Positions 9,001-15,402 of a DNA stretch of 36,960 bases are shown here, piece by piece. Source of the stretch: Lachnospiraceae bacterium. GTDB lineage: Bacteria > Bacillota > Clostridia > Lachnospirales > Lachnospiraceae. Position 1 is the stretch's first letter. Every line of letters begins with the position of its first letter. Location of the stretch: contig JAFVAO010000060.1 of NCBI GenBank assembly GCA_017480445.1, forward strand, positions 1 to 36,960, given 5' to 3'. The notes under the pieces were generated by a model, which saw only the letters and a program-made list of their open reading frames with translations, searched no databases and had not been told where the DNA came from. A program made the position numbers and the translations under genes.

Positions 9001-9992
9001 TCTATGCGGACAATGTAAACGCAGGTTCCGCGAAGGTGATGGTGGTCGGCAAGGGAGATTATGCCGGCATTATCACGAAGAAATTTACAATTAAGCCGCA
9101 GAAAGCAAATATCACAGTGCAGAATACCAACCCTGACGCGGCCAAGGGATACCCTTATGCGAGTGCAGGCGTAACCATCGCTGATGATCTGGCGGTGTAT
9201 GCGGCAAAGCAGGGAGCGAGCGCCGCTGAGAATGTACTCCTTACCCAAGGGAAGGACTATAAGATTGCCTTTTCCGCCAATAAAAAGGCAGGAACGGCGA
9301 AATACACGATTACCTTCCTGGGCAATTACAAGGGGACAAAGGCGGTAAAGGGAAGCTTTACGATCGTTCCGGCAGGACTTAGCGAACTGTATCGTGCGGG
9401 CGAAGCACAGATCATGATCGGTGACAAGGCGTATACAGGAAAGGCTGGCACCTATGTTTCGGCACCGATCATCCGCATAGGTGATACGCTCTTGAAGAAA
9501 TCGGATTATACCTGCACATATTATGCGGATGAGGGACTGCAGAATCCGGTGGGTAAAGGCAATCTGATTTCGCTGACGGATGATCAGCCGTATGCGACGG
9601 TTTATGTGAAGATTTTCGGCAAGGGCAATTATGCAGAAAATGCCGCCGCTGGGAACACCACAGACGGTTATCTGGTGCTGACGTATCAGGTGCGAAAGGC
9701 GACCTATGATCTTTCCAAAGCCAAAGTTACTGTAGTGGATGCCAACCAGAAGAAGCTGTCTCGTGTGGAATACACCGGTCAGGCGATTGAACCGGCGGTT
9801 GTAGTGACCATCGGATCCGGTAAAAATATGGTGACGGTACCGGCAGACCAGTATGTGGTGACTTATGCCGGAAACGTGAACAAGGGCAAGGCGACAGTCA
9901 TCGTGAATGGCACCAGCGATGCCTGCGTGGGAAGTAAGACGGCGACATTTACGATTGTTTCAGGGAAATTGGTAAGTCTGTTGCATAAATAA
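3096..9992 (+). CDS. Giant secreted BspA-like (DUF285) surface protein
   Basis: 2298 aa. Residues 1 to about 35 form a signal peptide (basic start, hydrophobic ASMLACLMVL, likely cleavage after LAES or nearby). Residues 86 to about 1543 carry about 33 copies of a 23-26-aa BspA/DUF285 leucine-rich unit (M-MF-GC--L--LDLS-FDTS-VTD). The copies are grouped in six blocks starting near residues 86, 343, 579, 887, 1142 and 1341, whose tails alternate between an ESI-LKR and a WLYASK type. Three InlB/Flg_new repeats follow (starts 1546, 1618, 1692; LTYDVNGGDPLE to GDATIYAHWS), then MBG/Ig-like repeats to the end (YTG, DYTV-Y--N, AG-A-V-V-GKGNY-G). There is no LPXTG motif, so how it is held at the surface is unknown. 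BspA-type proteins act in adhesion to host matrix or other bacteria. The ATG at 3096 follows AAGGGG (3080-3085). The gene is monocistronic. DNA of the middle blocks is visibly more AT-rich than both ends. Confidence 0.9.
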   Translation: MTRKGFFRKGKRILASMLACLMVLTDSSLITLAESAPYAAEEEAAIAGVSGSDLPEAQVDAAETRVGTGDGGDVSGSDAVTIVHSGHVDNGTAQGVDWSIDSNGKLLVEGTGNFMQEEGNLVPVWSEEYREEIVSAVVNVTGADLACAMFEGCTNLQTVDLSGFDTGNVESMVLMFADCSSLKSLDLSSFDTSHVTDMSDMFSGCEMLESINLSGFETSQVGEMRSMFAGCAKLQTIDVSGFNTSGVSSVSEMFLGCKSLKEIDLSNFDVTYCENFYNMFKGCTALETIHTIKNLGESVALPVPMMDAEGTTYYEMPLEEEESILLKRLNPDNAEQWLPVEGQIDNETDHITWKITVVDGEILLTVTGTGNCFNEDEQVDWNTYMPLIQAAKLDVKSMTDATRLFRNAVSLKRVDLSNWDTSNVTSVEGMFINCTSLEEIVFADHDTSKVTTTENMFSGCESLQTLDLSWMDTSAVEYMNGMFKGCSSLRSLDVSGFDMRQVYDVGDMFKNCTAIEEINTFKTEVSDSIREHVQWGEYQFSLPVAPMYDADGKEYTEFTEDFPTSTWLYASKEQVPIARGVVNQVEWSISQSGHLVISGEGEFKDAKGRIPWNADEYGYADQIITAEVNLKDVKDASNMFSDCVNLTNIDLCHFDTSQVTDMRWMFSGCKKLETLDLSHFDTSQVTDMGGMFEFCEKLKSLDFSSFDTSNVTGMYYMFAHCYSLEALDLSQFDTSHVTEMHGMFWCCTGLEQIDLSSFDTSCVMHMEKMFYQCCSLTNLDLSSFDTGHITCAEEMFDGCIKLRELDISSFDLSNATIKKHETIEMFDDCFELETLKTFKNNQYLVKLPVAMVDAAGELYVEIPAGNAESIVLKRPDDEGFEKLLPIEEHLDNDTDQGIDWSINKIDGEVTLSIEGTGDLSGVEAYMPFIESAEVALTETTNASGMFYNARKLRKINLEKFDTSNIENMSSMFAYCSSLESIDLSRFHIGPVESMESMFAYCSSLKSLDVSGFNTSGVVTMAGMFRGCSNLKELNLSNFNTKSVIKMNSMFYGCEKLETLDLSSFDMSKVYRSIYMFDGCTSIKALRTFMVNFDRDVHEDAYISLPVAALYDAAGNAYTEITADFPTDTWLYSSKDYIQPVLASGTINEVRWCIYENGKLEIRGFGDFKDADGNIPWSAYADRVTTAEICLEGNPEGARMFAGFSNLISVDFSHSSIGVLDYTYRMFSGCSQLQTIDWGGIDSIELYTSMFSGCSSLKCLDLSKFYVEFYSGEWGMPDVFFGCTSLTKVRTMKNLKWELLPLPTIPMRDEEGNYYVTFPYHKEESIWLEKTDIQDVLPITKHIDNGTEKGIDWKIDSVDGEILLTVDGTGNCNVTDPETPEWFAYASEIEAAEIHLSETTDACCMFKQHNKLRRVDLSDFDGSKVNDFYEMFINCTNLEQVNFGKIDTSSATDMRKMFWKCGSLKCLDISEFDMQKVDAASEMFGYCPALEKLHLPKTSLAGGCVIELPVSPMYDYAGNEYAEFSEEIPDSIWLYASKDLIPIDCTLTYDVNGGDELEQAAKIVVKFDAYGDLATPTRTGYTFLGWFTAAEGGEQVTAETICAGDATIYAHWSPIAYKLTYDVNGGDPLESTETEKTITYGSAYGDLVTPTRTGHTFLGWFTAAEDGEQVTAETICTGDATIYGHWSPIACKLTYDVNGGDPLETAAAEKTITYGSAYGDLVTPTRTGYTFLGWFTAAEGGEQVTAETICTGDATIYAHWSKIENHDGFQLKLADEDAIYTYTGTQIKPAILVTNDGEPLQEGIDYTVKYSNNINAADATSNQKQPTITVTGKGNLTGSVTISFTIERKDIDDPDVVKGDVVTDNVDKAVPTLFFHGVALKANKDFTSKYHADDSTKGTFVIEGIGNYTGTTSIAVTVKEKKELKKFTVKLAPTDQSALVYDGTPKMPSVIVTDAKSKLDLTVDEDYTVIYADNVNAGSAKVMVVGKGDYAGIITKKFTIKPQKANITVQNTNPDAAKGYPYASAGVTIADDLAVYAAKQGASAAENVLLTQGKDYKIAFSANKKAGTAKYTITFLGNYKGTKAVKGSFTIVPAGLSELYRAGEAQIMIGDKAYTGKAGTYVSAPIIRIGDTLLKKSDYTCTYYADEGLQNPVGKGNLISLTDDQPYATVYVKIFGKGNYAENAAAGNTTDGYLVLTYQVRKATYDLSKAKVTVVDANQKKLSRVEYTGQAIEPAVVVTIGSGKNMVTVPADQYVVTYAGNVNKGKATVIVNGTSDACVGSKTATFTIVSGKLVSLLHK
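5050..5159 (+). repeat. Two identical 32-bp copies within the DUF285 repeats
   Basis: The 32 bases at 5050-5081 recur exactly at 5128-5159, 78 bp (26 codons, one repeat unit) apart. Each encodes HFDTSQVTDM with identical codons, whereas other units have diverged at synonymous sites, which points to a recent unit duplication or gene conversion. Confidence 0.8.
7731..8375 (+). repeat. Three tandem InlB/Flg_new repeat units
   Basis: Units start at 7731, 7947 and 8169, with spacings of 216 and 222 bp. Units 2 and 3 are nearly identical in DNA (for example the ACTTACGGTAGCGC and GGTGACGGC segments), whereas unit 1 differs near its start (EQAAKIVVKFDAYGDLA). The pattern suggests recent tandem duplication. 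Confidence 0.85.
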
Positions 9993-10011
9993 AATCGCTG
10001 CAAAATATATG

Positions 10012-10057
10012 AATCTGGAAGAGCCTGGACACTGTGGTGTTCAGGCTTTTTCAGATT
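10012..10057 (+). terminator. Long intrinsic terminator after the BspA-like gene
   Basis: An 11-bp perfect stem (10022-10032 with 10037-10047, loop TGTG) is followed by TTTTT. Flanking AATCTG (10012-10017) and CAGATT (10052-10057) extend the pairing to about 25 bp with G-T wobbles. Confidence 0.9.
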
Positions 10058-10079
10058 TCTATACAAGAATAAGTTTTTG

Positions 10080-10108
10080 TTTACATTTTGACTAAAAAAT
10101 GGTAGATT
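10080..10108 (+). promoter_or_regulatory. Putative promoter of the cobU-like/pilT operon
   Basis: TTTACA (10080-10085), 17 nt, then TAGATT (10103-10108). TTGACT (10088-10093) is an alternative -35 with poorer -10 partners. The start is expected near 10115, about 30 nt before the first gene. No cobalamin riboswitch-like structure fits in so short a leader. Confidence 0.4.
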
Positions 10109-10143
10109 ATAGATATATGGGGTTATGAAAGGAGAAGGGATCT

Positions 10144-10686
10144 ATGGCAAGGACAATTCTTTTGACCGGCGGATCTACCAGCGGTAAATCCAGATGGGCA
10201 ATCTCTCAGTTTGCGGCCTGTGATAATGTATTGTACATCTGTCCGAAGATATTGGACGATGATGCACGCAATCGAATCGAATATGACAACAAAAAGAATC
10301 TTGTGGAATGGGAAATCCATGAGCATGTAGAATCGGAGCCGCACACGCTGTTTGATAAGCACAAGTTTGTTATTTTTGATAATCTGTATGACTATGCGGA
10401 TATCGTGATAGAAGAGATGTGTCCGGATATTGAGCAGCTGGATATGGAGATGGAGAAGGAGATCGAGAAGCGCATCATTGAGGACGTGAAACTGATGCAC
10501 GAGGAGATCCGGCTGATCGAGGGGGATATTGTCGTGATTTCTCTGGAGACAGGATTTTCGGCCATCCCGAGTGATCCGTTACAGCTGGCGAAGCGCAATA
10601 TTCTGGGTATGGTGAACCAGCGTATCGCACACGAGTCCAGCGATGTGTATTTGTCGGCCAGTGGTATTCAGTTTAAGATTAAATAG
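10144..10686 (+). CDS. CobU-like adenosylcobinamide kinase/guanylyltransferase homologue
   Basis: 180 aa, the normal CobU length. The P-loop is GGSTSGKS (residues 9-16), followed by YICPKILDDDARNRIE, matching the CobU strand YIATSQILDDEMAARIQ. The C-terminus has the family signature E-TG-S-IP and MVNQRIAHESSDVYLSASGIQFKIK in split form (MVNQRIAHES, then DVYLSASGIQFKIK). CobU phosphorylates adenosylcobinamide and adds GMP in cobalamin nucleotide-loop assembly. The pair of histidines after RIQ in Salmonella CobU, one of which carries GMP, is replaced here by Tyr-Asp (RIEYDNKK), so guanylyl transfer is doubtful. No other cobalamin gene is near. AAGGAG (10129-10134) supports the start, and pilT follows after 26 nt. 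Family membership is fairly sure; activity is not. Confidence 0.75.
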   Translation: MARTILLTGGSTSGKSRWAISQFAACDNVLYICPKILDDDARNRIEYDNKKNLVEWEIHEHVESEPHTLFDKHKFVIFDNLYDYADIVIEEMCPDIEQLDMEMEKEIEKRIIEDVKLMHEEIRLIEGDIVVISLETGFSAIPSDPLQLAKRNILGMVNQRIAHESSDVYLSASGIQFKIK

Positions 10687-10712
10687 CGTGGAAAGGGAAG
10701 GGTGGTACAGTC

Positions 10713-11777
10713 ATGAACATAGAAGAATGGATTGCAGGCGCAAGACAGTTGCAGGCATCAGATATTCATTTGACGGTAGGAGATATTACCATGATCCGCA
10801 TCAACGGAGAATTGGTGAAATACGGTGAGCGTGATGACGTCGGTGTAAACCGTCTGATTCATTCCTTTTTGACAGCAGAGCAGGAGAAGCAGTTCAGTAC
10901 CGAGGGGAAGGATCTGGACTTCAGCTTTGAGTCTTCGGATGGTTCCGTGCAGCGTGTAAATGTGTTCCATCAAAACGGCAGAGCGGCTGCTGCGATTCGA
11001 TTGCTCAACACCAAGGTGCCTACGCTGGCTGAGCTGGAGATGCCTCCGGTGCTCGGGGAGCTGGCATCCAAGAGAAAAGGTCTTGTGCTGGTGACCGGTG
11101 CTACAGGAAGCGGCAAGACGACTACCCTGTCTGCTATGATTGATGCGATCAATAAATCCCGTGCATGTCATATTGTCACAGTGGAGGATCCCATCGAGTA
11201 TCGTTATGAGAGAGGAAAGGCAATCATTCACCAGAGAGAGCTGGGACGAGATGTGCCTGACTTCAGAACGGCACTGCGAAGCGTGCTGCGTGAGGATCCG
11301 GATGTCATCCTGATCGGTGAGATGAGAGACTTTGAGACGATCTCACTTGCGTTGACTGCTGCGGAGACGGGCCACTTGGTATTGTCCACACTGCACACGG
11401 CGTCCGCCGCGCAGACCATCGACCGTATCATTGATGAGTGTCCTGTGGATGTGAGAGATCAGGTGCGTATGCAGGTGGCGAACCTGCTGCAGGGTATTAT
11501 TGCCCAGACGCTGGTGCCCAGAATTGATGACAAGGGCGGAAGAACGGCTGCATTGGAGATTCTGGTGGGAACGGACGCTGTAAAGAATATGATTCGTACG
11601 AATAAAATCGCACAGCTGCCGACCGTTATGCAGACTTCCGGTAAGCAGGGCATGTGCACGCTGACGGATAGTTTGACCAGATTGACGAAAGAGGGTATCA
11701 TTTCGTATGATACCCTGATGAGACTTTCTGCGGATATTGCGGAGATGGAGAGCAGCACCAACGCTGCCAACGCCTGA
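10713..11777 (+). CDS. pilT: PilT-type twitching motility/retraction ATPase
   Basis: 354 aa, the usual PilT length. An N-terminal PAS-like domain (ASDIHLTVGD to VNVFHQNGRAAAAIRLL) precedes a RecA-like ATPase core with Walker A GATGSGKTT (K135), the Asp box TVEDPIEYRYE, Walker B DPDVILIGEMRD and the His box TGHLVLSTLHT. PilT hexamers depolymerise type IV pili at the inner face of the membrane. The conserved C-terminal AIRNLIRE-type motif is replaced by VKNMIRTNKIAQLPTVMQT, as in other PilT proteins. No pilin, PilB or PilC gene is in the window, so it is an orphan in operon with the CobU-like gene 26 nt upstream. Confidence 0.92.
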   Translation: MNIEEWIAGARQLQASDIHLTVGDITMIRINGELVKYGERDDVGVNRLIHSFLTAEQEKQFSTEGKDLDFSFESSDGSVQRVNVFHQNGRAAAAIRLLNTKVPTLAELEMPPVLGELASKRKGLVLVTGATGSGKTTTLSAMIDAINKSRACHIVTVEDPIEYRYERGKAIIHQRELGRDVPDFRTALRSVLREDPDVILIGEMRDFETISLALTAAETGHLVLSTLHTASAAQTIDRIIDECPVDVRDQVRMQVANLLQGIIAQTLVPRIDDKGGRTAALEILVGTDAVKNMIRTNKIAQLPTVMQTSGKQGMCTLTDSLTRLTKEGIISYDTLMRLSADIAEMESSTNAANA

Positions 11778-11816
11778 TGCAGATGTCTGACGGTACTGAC
11801 GATATTGAGTAGGTTG

Positions 11817-11847
11817 CTCCTGCGGATGATTCGTCCGCAGGAGTTTT
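11817..11847 (+). terminator. Intrinsic terminator after pilT
   Basis: CTCCTGCGGA (11817-11826) and TCCGCAGGAG (11834-11843) form a perfect 10-bp stem around a 7-nt loop, followed by TTTT (11844-11847). Confidence 0.9.
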
Positions 11848-11855
11848 CTCATACT

Positions 11856-11875
11856 ATAGGAAATCATAGGAAATC
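11856..11875 (+). repeat. Tandem 10-bp direct repeat ahead of the RNase H gene
   Basis: ATAGGAAATC occurs twice back to back (11856-11865 and 11866-11875), one helical turn apart, between the pilT terminator and the SD site at 11883-11890. It could be a protein site or a slippage duplication. No clear promoter is visible here. Confidence 0.6.
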
Positions 11876-11897
11876 AATCCCAAAGGAGGGAAGGCGG

Positions 11898-12602
11898 TTG
11901 GCTGCCAAAAAGTATTACGCAGTAAAAAAAGGGACAACGACGGGGATTTTTGAAGATTGGGCATCCTGCAGTCAGGCTGTGACCGGTTTCCCGGGAGCGG
12001 TGTACAAGGGATTTGCCACCCTCGCCGAGGCGCAGGCCTACCTGGGGCTGGAAGGGGTGCAGGAGACCGTGCACGGGGAGACCCAAGCAGCGGATTATCC
12101 TGTGATTCCCGGGCGGCTGTTGGTCTATGTGGATGGCAGCTACAATGATGCGCTTCCCAGATACGCCTTCGGCTGTGTGTTTTTGCTCGCGGACGGCGAA
12201 ATCCGGCTGGCCTGCGGCAATGGCGATCAGCCGGAATCTCTCAAATCCCGCAATGTGACTGGGGAGATGCTGGGAGCCATGTATGCGGTGCGCACAGCCA
12301 TGCGGAACGGGTACAAGGAAGTAGAGCTGTGCTATGATTACGAGGGGATCGAAAAATGGGTCACGGGTGCCTGGAAAAGTAAAACAGATCTGACGGATAA
12401 ATACGCGCGCGCGATGCGGGAGTGGAGTCAGAGCATCCGGATTCTTTTTACAAAGGTTACGGCACACACCAATGTGAAATACAATGAGTTGGCGGATGAG
12501 ACGGCCAAGCGAGGATTGACAGAGGCAAACGGGGTTCCGAAGGTCGGGTTGCTGGAGGAGTTGGAGCTTTATGCAGACAGACAAAAAAATAGCGGCGCAT
12601 AG
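11898..12602 (+). CDS. rnhA: Ribonuclease H1 with N-terminal viroplasmin-like domain
   Basis: 234 aa from a TTG start at 11898, chosen because AAGGAGGG (11883-11890) lies seven nt upstream; an ATG further upstream at 11805 would be translated through the pilT terminator. Residues 4-50 are the hybrid-binding RNase H1/viroplasmin domain (KKYYAVKKGTTTGIFEDW, then VYKGFATLAEAQAYL). Residues 73-207 are the RNase H fold with the four carboxylates D79 (YVDGS), E123 (NVTGEM), D147 (CYDYEGIE) and D200 (NELADETAKRG), plus H190. It degrades the RNA strand of RNA-DNA hybrids using Mg2+, clearing R-loops and primers. Its last 32 nt overlap the next gene, consistent with an operon. Confidence 0.92.
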   Translation: MAAKKYYAVKKGTTTGIFEDWASCSQAVTGFPGAVYKGFATLAEAQAYLGLEGVQETVHGETQAADYPVIPGRLLVYVDGSYNDALPRYAFGCVFLLADGEIRLACGNGDQPESLKSRNVTGEMLGAMYAVRTAMRNGYKEVELCYDYEGIEKWVTGAWKSKTDLTDKYARAMREWSQSIRILFTKVTAHTNVKYNELADETAKRGLTEANGVPKVGLLEELELYADRQKNSGA

Positions 12603-13341
12603 CGATGGAGATGCAATTCGATTGAATAAATATCTGGCACAGTGCGGTGTCTGTTCCAGGCGGGATGCGGATCGGCTCATTGCGGAGGGCAGGGTGCGTG
12701 TGAATGGTCAGACGGCCAGAACCGGACAGATGGTCTGCGCTGCGGATACGGTTATGGTAGGGAAACGGGTGCTGGGACAGCAGCAGAAGGTTGTGCTCGC
12801 CTATTATAAGCCCACGGGTGTGACCTGCACGGAACGGGACGTGCACGCAAAAGAAAAGGTGTCGGATCTCGTCCGGTATCCGGTACGCGTCACCTACGCG
12901 GGGCGCTTGGATAAAGATTCGGAGGGGCTGCTGCTTTTGACCAATGACGGAGATCTGATTCATGCGATGATGCGGGGATCCGGAGGACACGAAAAAGAGT
13001 ACGTCGTCAAGGTGCACAAGGAGATCACAGAGGATTTCCGAAAGCGCATGGAGGCGGGAATCTATTTACAGGAATTACAGCAGACCACCAGGCCTTGTAA
13101 GGTATGGCCGGTGGGAAAATATACGTTTCGGATCGTGTTGACGCAGGGGCTGAACCGGCAGATCCGAAGAATGTGCGCGGCATGCGGTTACCAAGTGAAG
13201 TCGTTGAAGCGGATCCGCGTGCTGAACGTAGAGTTGGGGGCGCTTCAGAGAGGTGCCTTCCGGGAGTTGGAGGATGCAGAACGCAGGCAGTTGTATGCGC
13301 TGGCAGGCCTTTCGACTGATTTTGAAGAAGGAATGGTGTAA
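12571..13341 (+). CDS. rluF: 23S rRNA pseudouridine synthase, RluF/RluB type
   Basis: 256 aa. An S4 RNA-binding domain (residues 17-60, RLNKYLAQCGVCSRRDADRL) is followed by the RsuA/RluB/E/F catalytic domain with GRLDKDSEGLLLLTNDGD (catalytic D114) and the C-terminal signature LTQGLNRQIRRMCAACGYQV. These enzymes convert a specific uridine in 23S rRNA to pseudouridine. The LNRQIRRMC form and the S4 arrangement favour RluF (U2604), though RluB cannot be excluded. The start ATG lies inside rnhA, preceded by GGAGGAG (12554-12560) and TTGGAG (12561-12566), so the two are translationally linked. Confidence 0.88.
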   Translation: MQTDKKIAAHSDGDAIRLNKYLAQCGVCSRRDADRLIAEGRVRVNGQTARTGQMVCAADTVMVGKRVLGQQQKVVLAYYKPTGVTCTERDVHAKEKVSDLVRYPVRVTYAGRLDKDSEGLLLLTNDGDLIHAMMRGSGGHEKEYVVKVHKEITEDFRKRMEAGIYLQELQQTTRPCKVWPVGKYTFRIVLTQGLNRQIRRMCAACGYQVKSLKRIRVLNVELGALQRGAFRELEDAERRQLYALAGLSTDFEEGMV

Positions 13342-13349
13342 AATAAGTG

Positions 13350-15338
13350 ATGGCTAGCGGGAAGAATCTGGAGGAGAAAGACAGACAGCGGATGCAATAT
13401 CTGGTGGAGACGCTGAATCGGGCCTCCAGGGCATATTATGCGGAAGATCGCGAGATCATGAGCAATTATGAATATGATGCACTTTACGATGAACTGACGG
13501 CGCTGGAGGAGCGCACAGGGATCGTATTGTCCGGCAGTCCCACCGTGCGCGTGGGCTACGAGGCGGTGGATGAGCTGCCCAAGGAGCGTCACGAGACGCC
13601 GATGCTGTCGTTGGGAAAGACCAAGGATCGCGAGGAGTTAAGAAGCTGGCTGCAGGGGCATGAGGCGCTGCTGAGCTGGAAGCTGGACGGACTCACCATC
13701 GTGCTGACCTATCGGGACGGCAGGCTGGAGAAGGCCGTGACCAGAGGCAACGGGGAGATTGGCGAGGTGATCACCAACAATGCCCGTACCTTTAAGAATT
13801 TGCCGCTACAGATCGCCTTTCAGGGGGAGCTGATCCTGCGGGGCGAGGCGGTCATCAGTTATCCGGATTTTGAGAAGATCAACCGGGAGATTCCGGAGGA
13901 GGCGGATCGCTACAAGAATCCCCGTAATCTGTGCAGCGGCTCGGTCAGACAGTTAAATAACCAGATCACGGCGGAGCGGAATGTGCAGTTTTTTGCGTTC
14001 AGTCTGGTTGCGGCAGAGGGGATTGAATTTGCCAATTCCCGCGCACGACAGTTTGCTTTTTTGCAGGAACAGGGATTTGCCGTAGTGGAGCACTATCTGG
14101 TGGATCCGGATACAATTCTGGACAGAATCGCTTATTTTGAACAAAAGATCGCGGATTATGAGATTCCTTCGGACGGCCTGGTGTTGGTCTATGAGGATAT
14201 TGCCTATGGAAGATCTCTGGGACGCACGGCGAAATTCCCGCGGGACTCCATCGCGTTCAAGTGGGCGGATGAGATACGGGAGACGACGCTGCTCGAAGTG
14301 GAGTGGAGCGCCAGCCGCACCGGCCTGATCAATCCGGTGGCGATTTTTGCACCGGTGGAGCTGGAGGGCACTACGGTGAGCCGGGCATCCGTGCATAATG
14401 TCAGTATCGTGCGGGGGCTGCGGCTAGGTATCGGAGACCGCATCACGGTCTACAAGGCCAATATGATCATTCCGCAGATCGCGGAGAACCTGACGCAGAG
14501 CGACACGCTGGAGATTCCGGCGGTCTGTCCGGTCTGCGGACAGCCGACCAAGATCTCGCAAGTGAATGATGTGCAGTCGCTGTATTGTACCAATGAGCAA
14601 TGTGCGGCAAAGCATATCAAGGCTTTTACACTGTTTGTCAGCAGAGACGCCATGAACATGGATGGTTTGTCGGAGATGACCTTGGAAAAGTTCATCGACA
14701 GAGGGTTTATACGGGAGTTCGCGGATCTGTTCCATCTGGATCGCTATCGGGATGCGATCACGCAGATGGAAGGGTTTGGTGAGAAGTCCTATGCGAATCT
14801 GATCGAAAGTATCGATCAGGCGAGAAATACCACGCTGCCCAGACTGTTGTACGCGCTGGGGATCACAGGGATCGGTGTGGCGAATGCAAAGCTGTTGTGC
14901 AAGCATTTTGATTATGATCTGGAGCGGATCCGCGCGGCGAAAACGGAGGAACTGGGAGAGATTGAGGGCATCGGCGAGGTGCTGGCAGGCGCCGTCGCCG
15001 CTTATATGCAGGACCCGGACAATCAGAGAAGGCTGGAGGCGCTGCTTGCAGAGGTAACACTGGAAAAACCGCAGGTGAATGCGGCGCAGCAGACGCTGAC
15101 AGGGCACAGCTTCGTGATCACGGGCAGTTTGCAGCATTACGAAAACAGAGATGCGCTAAAGGCGATCATTGAGGATCGGGGCGGCAAGGTGACAGGCAGT
15201 GTCACGGGCAAGACCACCTGCTTGATCAATAATGATGTAACGTCCAATTCTACAAAGAATAAAAAGGCGAAGGAGCTCTCCGTGCCGATTTTGTCGGAGG
15301 AGGATTTTATTGCGCAGTATCTGGGCGATGGGGAATGA
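13350..15338 (+). CDS. ligA: NAD-dependent DNA ligase LigA
   Basis: 662 aa from ATG 13350 (a GTG lies directly before it at 13347; the SD site is poor, GAAGGA about 16 nt upstream). Domains in order: the Ia NMN-binding part (YYAEDREIMSNYEYDALYDEL), the adenylation domain with the nucleotide-accepting Lys in SWKLDGLT (about residue 111), the OB fold (SRTGLINPVAIFAPVEL), a four-Cys zinc finger (CPVCG and YCTNEQC), helix-hairpin-helix repeats (GIGVANAKLLCKHF, GEIEGIGEVLAGAVAAY) and a BRCT domain (about 585-660). It seals nicks in replication and repair. TRGNGEIGE replaces the usual TRGDG-VGE and SIAFKW the usual AIAYKF, so it belongs to a divergent clade. It begins 5-8 nt after the pseudouridine synthase gene. 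Confidence 0.95.
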   Translation: MASGKNLEEKDRQRMQYLVETLNRASRAYYAEDREIMSNYEYDALYDELTALEERTGIVLSGSPTVRVGYEAVDELPKERHETPMLSLGKTKDREELRSWLQGHEALLSWKLDGLTIVLTYRDGRLEKAVTRGNGEIGEVITNNARTFKNLPLQIAFQGELILRGEAVISYPDFEKINREIPEEADRYKNPRNLCSGSVRQLNNQITAERNVQFFAFSLVAAEGIEFANSRARQFAFLQEQGFAVVEHYLVDPDTILDRIAYFEQKIADYEIPSDGLVLVYEDIAYGRSLGRTAKFPRDSIAFKWADEIRETTLLEVEWSASRTGLINPVAIFAPVELEGTTVSRASVHNVSIVRGLRLGIGDRITVYKANMIIPQIAENLTQSDTLEIPAVCPVCGQPTKISQVNDVQSLYCTNEQCAAKHIKAFTLFVSRDAMNMDGLSEMTLEKFIDRGFIREFADLFHLDRYRDAITQMEGFGEKSYANLIESIDQARNTTLPRLLYALGITGIGVANAKLLCKHFDYDLERIRAAKTEELGEIEGIGEVLAGAVAAYMQDPDNQRRLEALLAEVTLEKPQVNAAQQTLTGHSFVITGSLQHYENRDALKAIIEDRGGKVTGSVTGKTTCLINNDVTSNSTKNKKAKELSVPILSEEDFIAQYLGDGE

Positions 15339-15402
15339 CAGATGCGTGTGGCAGACAGCAAGGCAATAGAGCAAATAAGACAGAAAGATTGAGGAAACAG
15401 AT

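Noticed and set aside
10058-10143. Cobalamin riboswitch before the CobU-like gene
   Set aside because: The gap after the terminator is short and AT-rich and contains no B12-box-like sequence or multi-stem structure.
15342-15392. 16-codon frame between ligA and metA (starts MRVADSKAIEQ)
   Set aside because: No SD site and no methionine codons or paired attenuator hairpins, so a leader peptide is not supported.
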